Source of the DNA: Gemmatimonadota bacterium
GTDB lineage: Bacteria; Gemmatimonadota; Gemmatimonadetes; Longimicrobiales; Longimicrobiaceae
DNA length: 41,445 nucleotides
Reading direction: 5' to 3'
NCBI GenBank assembly: GCA_007118565.1
Contig: SKRI01000005.1
Span: 1-41,445 of the forward strand
Part shown: positions 1 through 7,216 of the stretch, piece by piece
Numbering within the stretch: the first letter of the stretch is position 1
Layout of the letters: the number at the start of each line of letters is the position of its first letter
The notes under the pieces: generated by a model
Seen by the model: only the letters and a program-made list of their open reading frames with translations
Database searches by the model: none
Told to the model about the DNA's origin: nothing
Translations under genes and position numbers: made by a program

Positions 1-216
1 CGCCTGACCCCACGGAGTGGTCTCGGCCACCGGCGCCTCCCGCCACCAGTCGAAGTGCTGCGGAGCGGCGGGGCCACCGCCGGTGACGTCGACCGACTCC
101 TGCGGCGGCGGGCCGCCCGGAACGCGCAGAGCGCCGAGCGTGTCCACCTGCTGTGCGGCGGCCGGGTGGGCCAGCCAGAGAAGCGCGACGATGATGAGTC
201 CGATCGGGATGTGCAT
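1..216 (-). CDS. Secreted protein, N-terminal fragment (runs off window)
   Basis: The 72 codons from the ATG at 216 to base 1 are open, with no stop, so the C-terminus lies outside the window. The product begins MHIPIGLIIVALLWLAHPAAAQQ, a short positively charged start, a hydrophobic core and an AAAQ cleavage site typical of a Sec signal peptide, so it is probably exported. The mature start is rich in Pro and Gly (PGGPPPQE, TGGGPAAPQ) and then reads HFDWWREAP. I do not recognise the family from this fragment. The Shine-Dalgarno is weak (GAAGAA). The gene is separated from the DUF4236 operon by about 190 bp, which hold that operon's terminator. Confidence 0.6.
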   Translation of the reverse strand, partial: MHIPIGLIIVALLWLAHPAAAQQVDTLGALRVPGGPPPQESVDVTGGGPAAPQHFDWWREAPVAETTPWGQA

Positions 217-359
217 GCTGATGGCGTTCTTCGGGTGAGTCGGGGATCCGGTGCCGGACAAGCCCCTGCCGCCAGGCGGATCGCGGAGGGGCGGCAGCGG
301 ACGGCGAAGCGGGAGGGGACCAAGATCCGGCCGTACAGAGAAGATACCGCGGGGGAAAG

Positions 360-402
360 GGGGGCGCCAACCGGACGGAAGGGCCACGGCTCCGGCGCCC
401 CC
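360..402 (-). terminator. Terminator after the DUF4236 operon
   Basis: A perfect 9-bp inverted repeat GGGGGCGCC/GGCGCCCCC (360-368 and 394-402) starts 5 bases past the DUF4236 stop codon. Read on the minus strand it is followed by CCTTTCCCC. The 25-nt loop is long but can fold further. It fits an intrinsic terminator with a poor U tract. The rest of 217-407 shows no gene. Confidence 0.5.
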
Positions 403-407
403 TTCAG

Positions 408-1604
408 TCAGCCTCCCGCCTCCGCCCAGGGCTCCACCCGCCGGAAAATTCCGGTGGCCGTCATGTCGCGGCGCAGGTCGAAGCGGTCGAAGGCCGCGAC
501 CGGATCGACCGCGTCCAGCCGCGCGAAGTCGATCTTTCCCCAGGCATCGCGGGAGATGCGGGCGCTGTATAGATAGTCGTCCACCTCCTGTCCGGTGGCG
601 TCGTCGATCCGCTGGGTGAAGCCGGAGACCACCACCTCCTGCACGGTCGGCAGGTGCCGGAACACCTCCCCGGCCAGGCGGAACCCCACCCCGTGGACGT
701 GGCGCGCGTATACCTCGCGAAGCCGCCGGTCGGAGCGCTCGGCCACGTTGAGCTTGAAGGGCCGCTTGGAGAGCTCGGCACGCTCGGACGGCATCTCCAC
801 CGGCGCAGGGAGGTCGACATCCAGGAGGAAGCGGCGGCCGTCGTCGGTCACCTCGTACGCCACCTCCGTCTCCCGTGGCCAGTCGATGGCGGCCAGGATC
901 TCGGCGATCCAGCCGCGCATGGCGGCCGGCTCCCCCTCCCGGGCGCCGCGCGACCGCTCCACGCGCTCCGCCTCCCGGGTCTGGTGCGCCTCCCGACGCT
1001 CCTCCCAGGCGGCGTGCTGCGCGGAGAAGGCGCGGCGTTGCGCGGAGTTCCTCTCCTCGACGGCGCGGCGCCACGGCTTTACGAGCCGGACGATCCCGCC
1101 GGGATTCCGCAGCGACGGACGCTCCGGACGCCGCTCGGCGAAGGGGACGGGGAGATAGGGGCCGGGCGTCTCCGGCGGCGGCGTCTCGAGATGGATGTCG
1201 AGGATGCGGTCGATGCCGGCGTTGATCCGCTCGACCTCGTCTCCGAGCCAGGCCTGGATCGGGCCGCGGAAGGCCTCCCGGACGCGGCGGGCGTCGGCCT
1301 CGGGCAGCGGCCCGCCTGTCACATCGAGGAGCTGCACCCATCCCTGGTCGGAGAGCGCGATCCCGATGTCCGCAACGCCGCCCGAAGCTATGCTTCCGGC
1401 CGCCCGACCGCCCGCCGGAAGCCCGCCGATCCGGGTGCGGTGGGAGAGGCCGGTCCCGGGGAGTCCCAGGTTACGATAGATGCCCTGCTTGCCGGCGGTG
1501 ACGCTGGCGCCGCGCGGACCTGCGGTGAGGCTCACGCCCCCCTTGCTGATGTTGAGGCGCAGACCGGGGGCCAGGGTCACGCGGCGACGGAACCGGAAAG
1601 ACAT
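408..1604 (-). CDS. DUF4236 domain protein
   Basis: A 398-aa protein. Residues 1-60 (SFRFRRRVTLAPGLRLNISKGG, then a Gly-rich SLTAGPRGASVTAGKQGIYRN stretch) match the DUF4236 signature of short glycine-rich beta strands. A charged middle region (about 185-235) is rich in Arg and Glu and may form a helix. The C-terminal half (about 240-395) is a separate conserved-looking domain with LLDVDLPAP, KLNVAERSDRR, YARHVHGVGFRLAGEVF and VVSGFTQR, ending in TGIFRRVEPW; I recall similar tails on other DUF4236 proteins. No catalytic motif is evident and no function is known to me. It is the last gene of an operon with two WYL regulators, 9 nt after the second one. That context suggests a cytoplasmic protein under WYL control, but this is inference. 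Confidence 0.85.
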   Translation of the reverse strand: MSFRFRRRVTLAPGLRLNISKGGVSLTAGPRGASVTAGKQGIYRNLGLPGTGLSHRTRIGGLPAGGRAAGSIASGGVADIGIALSDQGWVQLLDVTGGPLPEADARRVREAFRGPIQAWLGDEVERINAGIDRILDIHLETPPPETPGPYLPVPFAERRPERPSLRNPGGIVRLVKPWRRAVEERNSAQRRAFSAQHAAWEERREAHQTREAERVERSRGAREGEPAAMRGWIAEILAAIDWPRETEVAYEVTDDGRRFLLDVDLPAPVEMPSERAELSKRPFKLNVAERSDRRLREVYARHVHGVGFRLAGEVFRHLPTVQEVVVSGFTQRIDDATGQEVDDYLYSARISRDAWGKIDFARLDAVDPVAAFDRFDLRRDMTATGIFRRVEPWAEAGG

Positions 1605-1613
1605 ACGTTCAGC

Positions 1614-2591
1614 TCAAGAAATGGCGATTCGGACGGCCGCCTCGCCCACCCGGCGGCGAACTTCCTCCGGCTCCAGCACCTCGGCCGCGGGCGCGAAGGA
1701 GAGCACGCGGCGGACGATCCACTCCGGATCCGAGACGCGGTGGCGAACGACGATGTCACCTCCGCCGTCCTCTTCCACCTCTCCCGGCGGCGCCTCCTCG
1801 CGCACCCAGCGAGCGGCCGATCCGGAGTAGCGGACGGTGACGATCTCGTCCTCCTCGCTGCGGTAGAGGCGACCGTCCGTGAGGTGCTCGTCCGCATCGA
1901 AATCGACCGGGAGGTCGAAATTCGCTTCGGTCATGGCGGCGGAGATGACCCGGTCCAGCCGGAAGGCTCGGATCCCCTCGCTACGCCGGCAGTGCCCGAG
2001 GAGGTACCATCCCTCAGGACTCCGCATTACCTCGTACGGCTCGACCGCGCGGCGCTCCGGCGCGGAGGCAGCCGGCTTGAGATACTCCATCTCCACCAAC
2101 CGACGCGCCTCGATCGCCTCCATGAGCAACCGCCGCAGCCGATCCGATCCGGGAATGGAGTCGGCGTCCAGGGCGAAGCGGGGGAGGAGCTCGTCGGGTG
2201 ACGCCGCACCGAGCGCCTCCTCGAGCCGGAGAGCCAGGGCACGGAGATCCCTCCGCTCCCCGTCGTCGGCCGTGGCGGCCGCCCGCGCGCGGAGCGCCAG
2301 CCCCAGCGGGAGCAGCTCGCGGGCGGTGAGCCGGGTCGGTCGGCTGAAGACGCCCGCGCTCCAGACGTGCAGCCGGTCCCCCTCCAGCGAGATCTGCAGC
2401 CGCGCACCCGCGTCGCTGGGTAGATAGTACTCGCGGGCGGTGACCTCCTCCACATCCTTCAGCACCCGCGCCCGCGTGACGTCAAGAGTAAGAGCCGCCT
2501 CCTCGAGATCGATCCCGCCCTGCCGGCTCGCGGCAGGAAGGAGCCAGAGGATGCGCCGGAGTGCCGCTGCCGCGGGCGGCAGCTCAGCCAC
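1614..2591 (-). CDS. WYL-domain transcriptional regulator (PafC-like)
   Basis: A 325-aa regulator with a GTG start. The N-terminal ~70 residues form a winged-helix-like segment (LRRILWLLPAASRQGGIDLEEAALTL...VLKDVEEVTAREYYLP). The WYL domain lies at about 165-240 and carries the signature EGWYLLGHCRRSEGIRAFRLDRV. A WCX-like C-terminal extension follows. WYL domains are proposed ligand sensors, and PafB/PafC pairs control the mycobacterial DNA-damage response. Its start overlaps the end of the upstream WYL gene by 8 nt (GTGGCTGA), so the two are very probably translated in a coupled way and act together. No proteasome or pup genes are nearby, so calling the pair PafBC-like refers to architecture only. 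An alternative is an unrelated WYL repressor of the DUF4236 gene. Confidence 0.88.
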   Translation of the reverse strand: MAELPPAAAALRRILWLLPAASRQGGIDLEEAALTLDVTRARVLKDVEEVTAREYYLPSDAGARLQISLEGDRLHVWSAGVFSRPTRLTARELLPLGLALRARAAATADDGERRDLRALALRLEEALGAASPDELLPRFALDADSIPGSDRLRRLLMEAIEARRLVEMEYLKPAASAPERRAVEPYEVMRSPEGWYLLGHCRRSEGIRAFRLDRVISAAMTEANFDLPVDFDADEHLTDGRLYRSEEDEIVTVRYSGSAARWVREEAPPGEVEEDGGGDIVVRHRVSDPEWIVRRVLSFAPAAEVLEPEEVRRRVGEAAVRIAIS

Positions 2592-3678
2592 CCGTCACCC
2601 CGTGCAGCGCGGCGACGCGGCCGGCGAGGGCGGAGAGCTGGTCCCGCAGCTCGTCCGGGCTCTCGATCCGCGCCTCATCTTCCAGCGGGAGGAGCCAGCG
2701 GAGGAACGGCTCCACCTGGGAGACCTCGAAACGACGCACCACGGCACCGCCCGGTAAACGCTCGACCTCGGTGCCGAAGCCGTTCCGCTCGACCCAGAGG
2801 GAGCGGGGGAATTCGAAGCGCACGTCCACCGGAAGTGGCGCGGCCTCCTCCCCCATCTCCCAGGGGCTCCCCCGGAGGTAGCCCGAGGAGTCGAAGTCCG
2901 CGGGGATCCGGTAGTCGTCCTCGCTCCCCTCCTCCAGCGCCTCCATGCGGGAGATACGGAAGACCCGGATGTCATCGCGCAGCGTGTCATGGCCGACCAG
3001 GTACCAGTCGCTGCGGAAGAGGAGAGCGTAGGGTGCCACGTCGCGCTCGGTGGCCTCCCCGCGGTAGAGACCGTGGTAGCGAAAGCGGACGCGGCGGCGC
3101 GCCAGGAGGGCCGCATTCAGGCGGCGGACACGCTCGCCCAGCGCCACCCCTTCTGGCGCGCTGGCGTAGCGAACCGCCGGCTCACCGACGCCGGGCAGGT
3201 CGAGAGAAAGCTTCCGGAGAGCGCTCCGCGCCTCGTCTGCCAGCGGAAAGTGCGGCAGCCCGGCGCTGTGGAGGAGCGCGTCGCGCGCCAGGTCCGCCTC
3301 CTCGGGGTCCAGCTCGATGCTACCGGCGTCCGGACGCCTCGCACCGTGCGATCCTCCGTCTCCCCCCTCCCCCAGCACGCGCAGGTAGGGGAGATAGAAG
3401 TCGCGGTCGCGGATTCGGTACCCCTCCAGCTGCTCGGTTCCATGGTGGATCGTGTAGGGAACCGTCTCGATGGGGACGCCCATCTCCTTGAGCTCCGCCT
3501 TGTCCCGCTCGAACATCCGGCGGACGCTCTCTCGGTCGGTAGCGGAGCCGTCCCGGTACCGGGCGGCGTAGGAGGGGACCCCTTCCATGACTTGGTTCAC
3601 GCCGACCGGCACGTGTCGGCCCACGAGGAAGGAGATCAGATCCAGCCAGCGCTGGGTCTTGGAGATGCGAGCGGGCAT
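2584..3678 (-). CDS. WYL-domain transcriptional regulator (PafB-like)
   Basis: A 364-aa regulator, first gene of the WYL-WYL-DUF4236 operon. I place the start at the ATG at 3678 (MPARISKTQRWLDLISFLVGR), because this matches the usual N-terminal helix-turn-helix of PafB-type proteins. The frame stays open to 3912, but that extension is Cys/Pro-rich and unlike the family. The HTH segment covers about 1-80 (TDRESVRRMFERDKAELKEMGVPIE). The WYL domain, with DWYLVGHDTLRDDIRVFRISRM, is at about 215-275, followed by a WCX-like tail to the end. Paired WYL regulators usually act as heterodimer-like partners. A 20-bp imperfect inverted repeat 25-45 nt upstream of the start could be its operator. Confidence 0.88.
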   Translation of the reverse strand: MPARISKTQRWLDLISFLVGRHVPVGVNQVMEGVPSYAARYRDGSATDRESVRRMFERDKAELKEMGVPIETVPYTIHHGTEQLEGYRIRDRDFYLPYLRVLGEGGDGGSHGARRPDAGSIELDPEEADLARDALLHSAGLPHFPLADEARSALRKLSLDLPGVGEPAVRYASAPEGVALGERVRRLNAALLARRRVRFRYHGLYRGEATERDVAPYALLFRSDWYLVGHDTLRDDIRVFRISRMEALEEGSEDDYRIPADFDSSGYLRGSPWEMGEEAAPLPVDVRFEFPRSLWVERNGFGTEVERLPGGAVVRRFEVSQVEPFLRWLLPLEDEARIESPDELRDQLSALAGRVAALHGVTGG

Positions 3679-3701
3679 GGCGGTCGATTTCGAGAAGGTT
3701 T

Positions 3702-3724
3702 CGGTTTCCTTTCGGGAAACTACC
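3702..3724. promoter_or_regulatory. Inverted repeat upstream of the WYL operon
   Basis: CGGTTTCC-TTTCG-GGAAAC-T-ACCG is an imperfect palindrome just upstream of the WYL operon start (ATG at 3678), in the divergent region shared with the transglycosylase gene. Its position suits an autoregulatory operator, but no WYL consensus was compared, so the role is inferred. Confidence 0.3.
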
Positions 3725-3874
3725 GCCCCGGTCCGACAGAGGGCCGGAAGGCAACATATGGACGATCGGAGAATGGCGCCAACGGGCGGGAACCGTTCTG
3801 CGGAGCCGCATCCCTCGAATCCGGCGCAAGCCCAAAGATCCCAGGGAGATAGGGATTGGAACCCCGGGTGGATC

Positions 3875-3891
3875 GGGCGTGTAGCACGCCC
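3875..3891. promoter_or_regulatory. Perfect 7-bp inverted repeat (GGGCGTG-TAG-CACGCCC)
   Basis: A perfect 7+3+7 palindrome in the intergenic region between the divergent WYL operon and the transglycosylase gene. It could be an operator or a leader hairpin. It has no U tract and is not at a gene end, so a terminator is unlikely. The rest of 3679-3969 shows no gene. Confidence 0.3.
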
Positions 3892-3969
3892 ATTCGTTTC
3901 TCGACACCTCACGGGTTGCCGTGAATGGATTCGGCGACCACGCCTGGCGTGGCCGCGGGAGGAAGTCTA

Positions 3970-4728
3970 TTGGGGTACGATACCGGATATCGCGAGGCAG
4001 TGCTGGACGCGGAGGACGGCAAGCCTCGGCGCAATCACCGCCGAGCCGGCGGGAGAGCCCGGAGCTCGAGGACCGCCGGCCGGATCGGCGGATCGCCGGT
4101 CCGAAACGGAGCTCTCGCCCTGATCCTGGCCACCACGGCCACCGCGGTGGTGGCGGAGCGGGTGGCCTCACCCGGGCAGATCGACTCCGAGCTCACAAGG
4201 ACGATCCTCTACTCGCCGGGCATGACGGTGGACGGGGAGTCGCTCTCCTCCGCCTGGTGGCGGGCGGGGCGCGATGCGGTGATCGAGGAGAATGTGCGGC
4301 GCTTTCGCGCATACCGCCTCACGCCGGAGATGGCCGGAGCCATCTATGACATGGCTGTCCAGAACGACATCGATCCCGAGATCGCCTTCGGGCTGGTCCG
4401 GGCGGAGAGCAGCTTCCGTAACACCGCGACCAGTCCGGTGGGCGCGGTCGGCCTGGCCCAGCTGATGCCCAGGACGGCTGCCTGGATGGTGCCGGGGACC
4501 ACGCGCCGGGACCTCCGCAATCCGGAGACGAACTTGGACATCGGGTTCCAGTACCTGCGCTACCTTCTCGACAAGTACGACGGGAACGAGGACCTGGCGC
4601 TGCTCGCCTACAATCGCGGCCCGGGGACGGTCGACCGGATCCTGCGGAGGGGCGGAAACCCGGACAACGGCTATGCCGCCTTCGTCAGGGGCGAGGCGAA
4701 CCACGGCCACCGGCTCTTCAGCCGGTAG
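3970..4728 (+). CDS. Lytic transglycosylase (SLT domain)
   Basis: About 252 aa. An Arg/Gly-rich cytoplasmic N-terminus is followed by one hydrophobic segment (NGALALILATTATAVVA) that should act as a signal anchor or signal peptide. The Slt70-type goose-lysozyme fold occupies the C-terminal ~150 residues. Its catalytic Glu is in RAESSFRNTA (E146 in this numbering), followed by SPVGAVGLAQLMPRTA and the AYNRGPGTVDR motif. Such enzymes cleave the MurNAc-GlcNAc bond of peptidoglycan with 1,6-anhydro ring formation, in the periplasm. I chose the TTG at 3970 because GGAGGA sits 6 nt before it; an in-frame ATG at 3925 has no Shine-Dalgarno. A strong hairpin terminator follows 24 nt after the stop, so the gene is probably monocistronic. 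Confidence 0.88.
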   Translation: MGYDTGYREAVLDAEDGKPRRNHRRAGGRARSSRTAGRIGGSPVRNGALALILATTATAVVAERVASPGQIDSELTRTILYSPGMTVDGESLSSAWWRAGRDAVIEENVRRFRAYRLTPEMAGAIYDMAVQNDIDPEIAFGLVRAESSFRNTATSPVGAVGLAQLMPRTAAWMVPGTTRRDLRNPETNLDIGFQYLRYLLDKYDGNEDLALLAYNRGPGTVDRILRRGGNPDNGYAAFVRGEANHGHRLFSR

Positions 4729-4752
4729 CCTTCCGGTAGGACCGGCAACTGA

Positions 4753-4786
4753 GGGGGTGGAGCGGGCATGGGCCCGCTCCACCCCC
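4753..4786 (+). terminator. Terminator after the transglycosylase gene
   Basis: A perfect 15-bp stem (GGGGGTGGAGCGGGC with its complement), loop ATGG, then only TT. It is a very stable hairpin 24 nt after the stop codon, a rho-independent terminator with a weak U tract. Confidence 0.7.
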
Positions 4787-5049
4787 TTCGCATTCCCGCG
4801 CGTTCCCTCCGATCTGGCCGGCTCCCAAACAACACTACCAGTCTTTCCGACCCCCCTGAGTCGGAATCCTTCTCCTCGCATTTGTGGGAATCCTCCCTAC
4901 GTAGGGGAAAAATCCCGACATCAGGAAGCGCCAAATCCCCGATATTGCTGCTGCGGTCGGAACCCTATCGTTGGAGCCAATCGGACCGGCGGGGCTGCCC
5001 CCGGGCGATTTTCGCCGATCTCGTTTCACGAATCACCGATCACTCAACG
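4787..5049 (+). promoter_or_regulatory. Leader/promoter region of the multicopper oxidase gene
   Basis: No gene is visible in this stretch. It contains the perfect 12-bp palindrome CCCTACGTAGGG at 4895-4906, about 150 nt upstream of the oxidase start. It is flanked by TGTGGGAAT and ATCCCGACA, which are themselves imperfectly complementary. This nested dyad looks like a regulator binding site, possibly of the response-regulator or CRP/FNR type. I could not assign convincing -35/-10 boxes. Confidence 0.35.
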
Positions 5050-6378
5050 ATGAGAACGTTCACGAAGCGCTGGGGAAGTCTGTTCGTTGGCATGGCCTTT
5101 CTGGGAATCTCCGCGGCTGCCTGCAATGTGGCGGAGTCGGCGCCGGCCGAGGGACGGACCATTGTCGTCAAGATGATCGACGATGGGGCCGAGACCCGCT
5201 TCGAGCCGGCGCATATCGATGTGCGCAAGGGCGACATCGTGCGCTTCGAGCAGCACGGTGTCATGCCCCACAACGTCCAGTTCGTGGCCAACGAGGCGCC
5301 GCGTGGCGCCGAGCTTGGCGATGCCTGGAACGGTCCCTACCTCAGCTCGAAGGGTGAGAGCTACGAGGTGGTGATCGACGACCGCTTCGCCGACGGCGAC
5401 TACACCTACGTCTGCACGCCACACATCGCGACGGGCATGGTGGCGACGATGACGGTGGCCGGCGCCGGCGAGGGTCCCGGACGCGCCGCCTCGGACAAGC
5501 CGGAGGTGCGGGACGTCCAGGGGCTCCAGGAGCTGGCCTACACCATGGACGGCAACGTGAAGGTCTTCGAGCTCACGGCGGAGAAGATCCGCTGGGAAAC
5601 GAAGGAGGGCCACCTGGTCGACGCCATGGCCTACAACCGGATGATCCCCGGGCCGGTCATCCGCGCCCAGGAAGGCGAGCGGGTGCGCATCGTGGTGAAC
5701 AACGAGATGGACGAGCCGCACACCACCCACTGGCATGGCCTCTTCGTGCCGAACAACATGGACGGCGTCCCCGGCATCTCTCAGGACCCGATCATGCCGG
5801 GTGAGAGCTTCGTCTATGAGTTCGACGCCAACCCGGCGGGGACCCGGCTCTACCACTCGCACTTCAACGCGATGACGCAGGAGGGCTCCGGCCTCTACGG
5901 AATGTTCATCATCGAGGAGCGGAACCCGTCCCGGCAGATGCGGGCCGACCGCGAGGAGCTGATGATCCTGGGTGATGGGCCGCTCGGCTTCATCATCAAC
6001 GGCAAGGAGTTCCCGCTGATCGAGCCCATCCAGATGAAGATGGGCGAGCGGGTCCGGGTGCGGATCGCCAACCTGGGCGCCATGTACCACCCCATGCATC
6101 TGCACGGTGGCTTCTTCGACGTGGTCGCGAAGGACGGCTTCGAGCTGGCCGCGCCGCGCCGGGAGAATACTCTCTCGGTGGCGCCGGGCGAGACGTACGA
6201 CATCATCCTGCACCCGCAGTTCGCCGGCACCTGGATCTGGCACTGCCACGTGCTCTCCCACGCCACTGGTCCGCGCGACGCGGACGGCAACGAGACGGCG
6301 GCGGGAATGATCGGGGTGGTCGTGGTGGACGATGGTGAAACGCCGCTCGCCGACATGAGCAACCACACGCACCACTGA
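5050..6378 (+). CDS. Lipoprotein cupredoxin-multicopper oxidase fusion
   Basis: A 442-aa protein. It starts with a lipoprotein signal peptide with lipobox SAAAC (C25). Three cupredoxin folds follow. The first (about 35-140) has a complete plastocyanin/pseudoazurin-like type-1 site: H74, C122, H125, M130. The other two form a two-domain multicopper oxidase. H227-W-H229 and H269-S-H271 lie in its first domain. H347-P-M-H350-L-H352 and H398-C399-H400-VLS-H404 lie in its second, supplying type-1, type-2 and type-3 ligands. Copper oxidases of this kind use O2 to oxidise Cu(I), phenols or metals. The extra type-1 domain could pass electrons to the trinuclear centre. The axial Met usually 5 residues after the last His is displaced by an insertion (M420). 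NirK is excluded because the oxidase domain with HWHG has no Cys ligand. Located outside the cytoplasm, on its own transcript. Confidence 0.88.
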   Translation: MRTFTKRWGSLFVGMAFLGISAAACNVAESAPAEGRTIVVKMIDDGAETRFEPAHIDVRKGDIVRFEQHGVMPHNVQFVANEAPRGAELGDAWNGPYLSSKGESYEVVIDDRFADGDYTYVCTPHIATGMVATMTVAGAGEGPGRAASDKPEVRDVQGLQELAYTMDGNVKVFELTAEKIRWETKEGHLVDAMAYNRMIPGPVIRAQEGERVRIVVNNEMDEPHTTHWHGLFVPNNMDGVPGISQDPIMPGESFVYEFDANPAGTRLYHSHFNAMTQEGSGLYGMFIIEERNPSRQMRADREELMILGDGPLGFIINGKEFPLIEPIQMKMGERVRVRIANLGAMYHPMHLHGGFFDVVAKDGFELAAPRRENTLSVAPGETYDIILHPQFAGTWIWHCHVLSHATGPRDADGNETAAGMIGVVVVDDGETPLADMSNHTHH

Positions 6379-6396
6379 GCGGTCAGGCAGGCGCAT

Positions 6397-6434
6397 GAGA
6401 AAGGGGCGGTCCCGCGAGGGGCCGCCCCTTTCTC
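6397..6434 (+). terminator. Terminator after the multicopper oxidase gene
   Basis: A 13-bp perfect stem (GAGAAAGGGGCGG and complement) is extended inside by further pairs closing a GCGA tetraloop. It begins 18 nt after the oxidase stop. The descending arm ends in CCCCTTTCTC, so it resembles an intrinsic terminator. The remaining bases to 6579 show no gene. Confidence 0.7.
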
Positions 6435-6579
6435 GTTGGCGGTGCCGATCGGTGGCCGTCACCTCGCGATGCGGGTCCGGTCGCCCTAGCTTGCCATTAG
6501 GCGGGCGGGCTCGGAACGGTGCTCCACCTGCGGATTGCTTCCGAAATGTCCTTGGCTTCATTGAATCTCTCTAAAGGAT

Positions 6580-7182
6580 ATGATCCGGCTCACAGCATCA
6601 GTGGTTTTGTGCGTCGCAATCGCATGCACCGAAGCAGGTCCGCTGACCGCGCAACAACCCACGGTGCCTACACTGGGTTCGGAGGTGTCGCTCACCACGC
6701 CATCGAATTCCGCCACGTTGCTTTCTATCGCGCTCGAAACCAGCACTGACCCGCCACCACTGGTTCAGCCGATTGCGACTGGAGTGTTCATCGGCGCTCT
6801 CAGCTATCTGGGAGCGCGGCTCCTAACTGACGCGGTGACATCGGATTACGACGTCGCGTACTGGGCGGGCATGGTGGGGTGGTCTGTAGGACTGCCCATG
6901 GGCGTCCACTTTGGAAACGACCGCCGCGGCAGGTTGATTTTGGGAGCAGGCACCAGTACCGCGATCGGCATCGGTGGAGTAGTTCTCGCAAGAGGATTGC
7001 GAGAGGTGAATACACCGGATTTTCCAATTCACTGGGCAGTGCCTGTCGTTCAGATCGGCGTCTCCGTAGCTATCGAGCGAGGTACGGGCCCCAGGCAACC
7101 ACCTTCCCGAAGTCGGGAAGCGCGGCTTCATCACAACCATGGAGGACCCGGGAGATGGCACCAGCAGAGCGACATCAGATGA
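6580..7182 (+). CDS. Hypothetical secreted or membrane protein
   Basis: A 200-aa product I do not recognise. It starts with a signal peptide (RLTASVVLCVAIACTEAGPLTAQQ). The Cys in IAC could instead be a poor lipobox. Two or three hydrophobic, glycine-rich stretches follow (TGVFIGALSYLGARLL, YWAGMVGWSVGLPMGVHFG, GAGTSTAIGIGGVVLARGL), which may be membrane helices or short beta-barrel strands. The last ~35 residues are abruptly basic and His/Pro-rich, unlike the rest, which may mean a damaged or shifted C-terminus. The coding region is visibly less GC-rich and less biased at third positions than its neighbours, suggesting recent acquisition or weak selection. AAAGGA just before the ATG supports the start. 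Confidence 0.6.
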   Translation: MIRLTASVVLCVAIACTEAGPLTAQQPTVPTLGSEVSLTTPSNSATLLSIALETSTDPPPLVQPIATGVFIGALSYLGARLLTDAVTSDYDVAYWAGMVGWSVGLPMGVHFGNDRRGRLILGAGTSTAIGIGGVVLARGLREVNTPDFPIHWAVPVVQIGVSVAIERGTGPRQPPSRSREARLHHNHGGPGRWHQQSDIR

Positions 7183-7216
7183 GCATCGGCCCTGCGGAGA
7201 TCGCGGGAGGAGTTGA

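Noticed and set aside
654-2201. A 515-codon plus-strand frame across the DUF4236 and WYL genes
   Set aside because: Shadow of the minus-strand operon; the translation shows no motif while the opposite strand encodes clear domains.
2584-3678. Proteasome-linked PafBC locus
   Set aside because: No pup, proteasome or Pup-ligase genes are present; only the regulator architecture is shared.
5050-6378. Copper nitrite reductase (NirK) assignment
   Set aside because: NirK needs a Cys type-1 ligand in the first oxidase domain; here that domain has HWHG and HSH and the Cys is in the last domain, as in multicopper oxidases.
5044-6561. A long minus-strand frame opposite the multicopper oxidase
   Set aside because: His/Arg/Val-rich antisense product produced by codon bias of the real gene.
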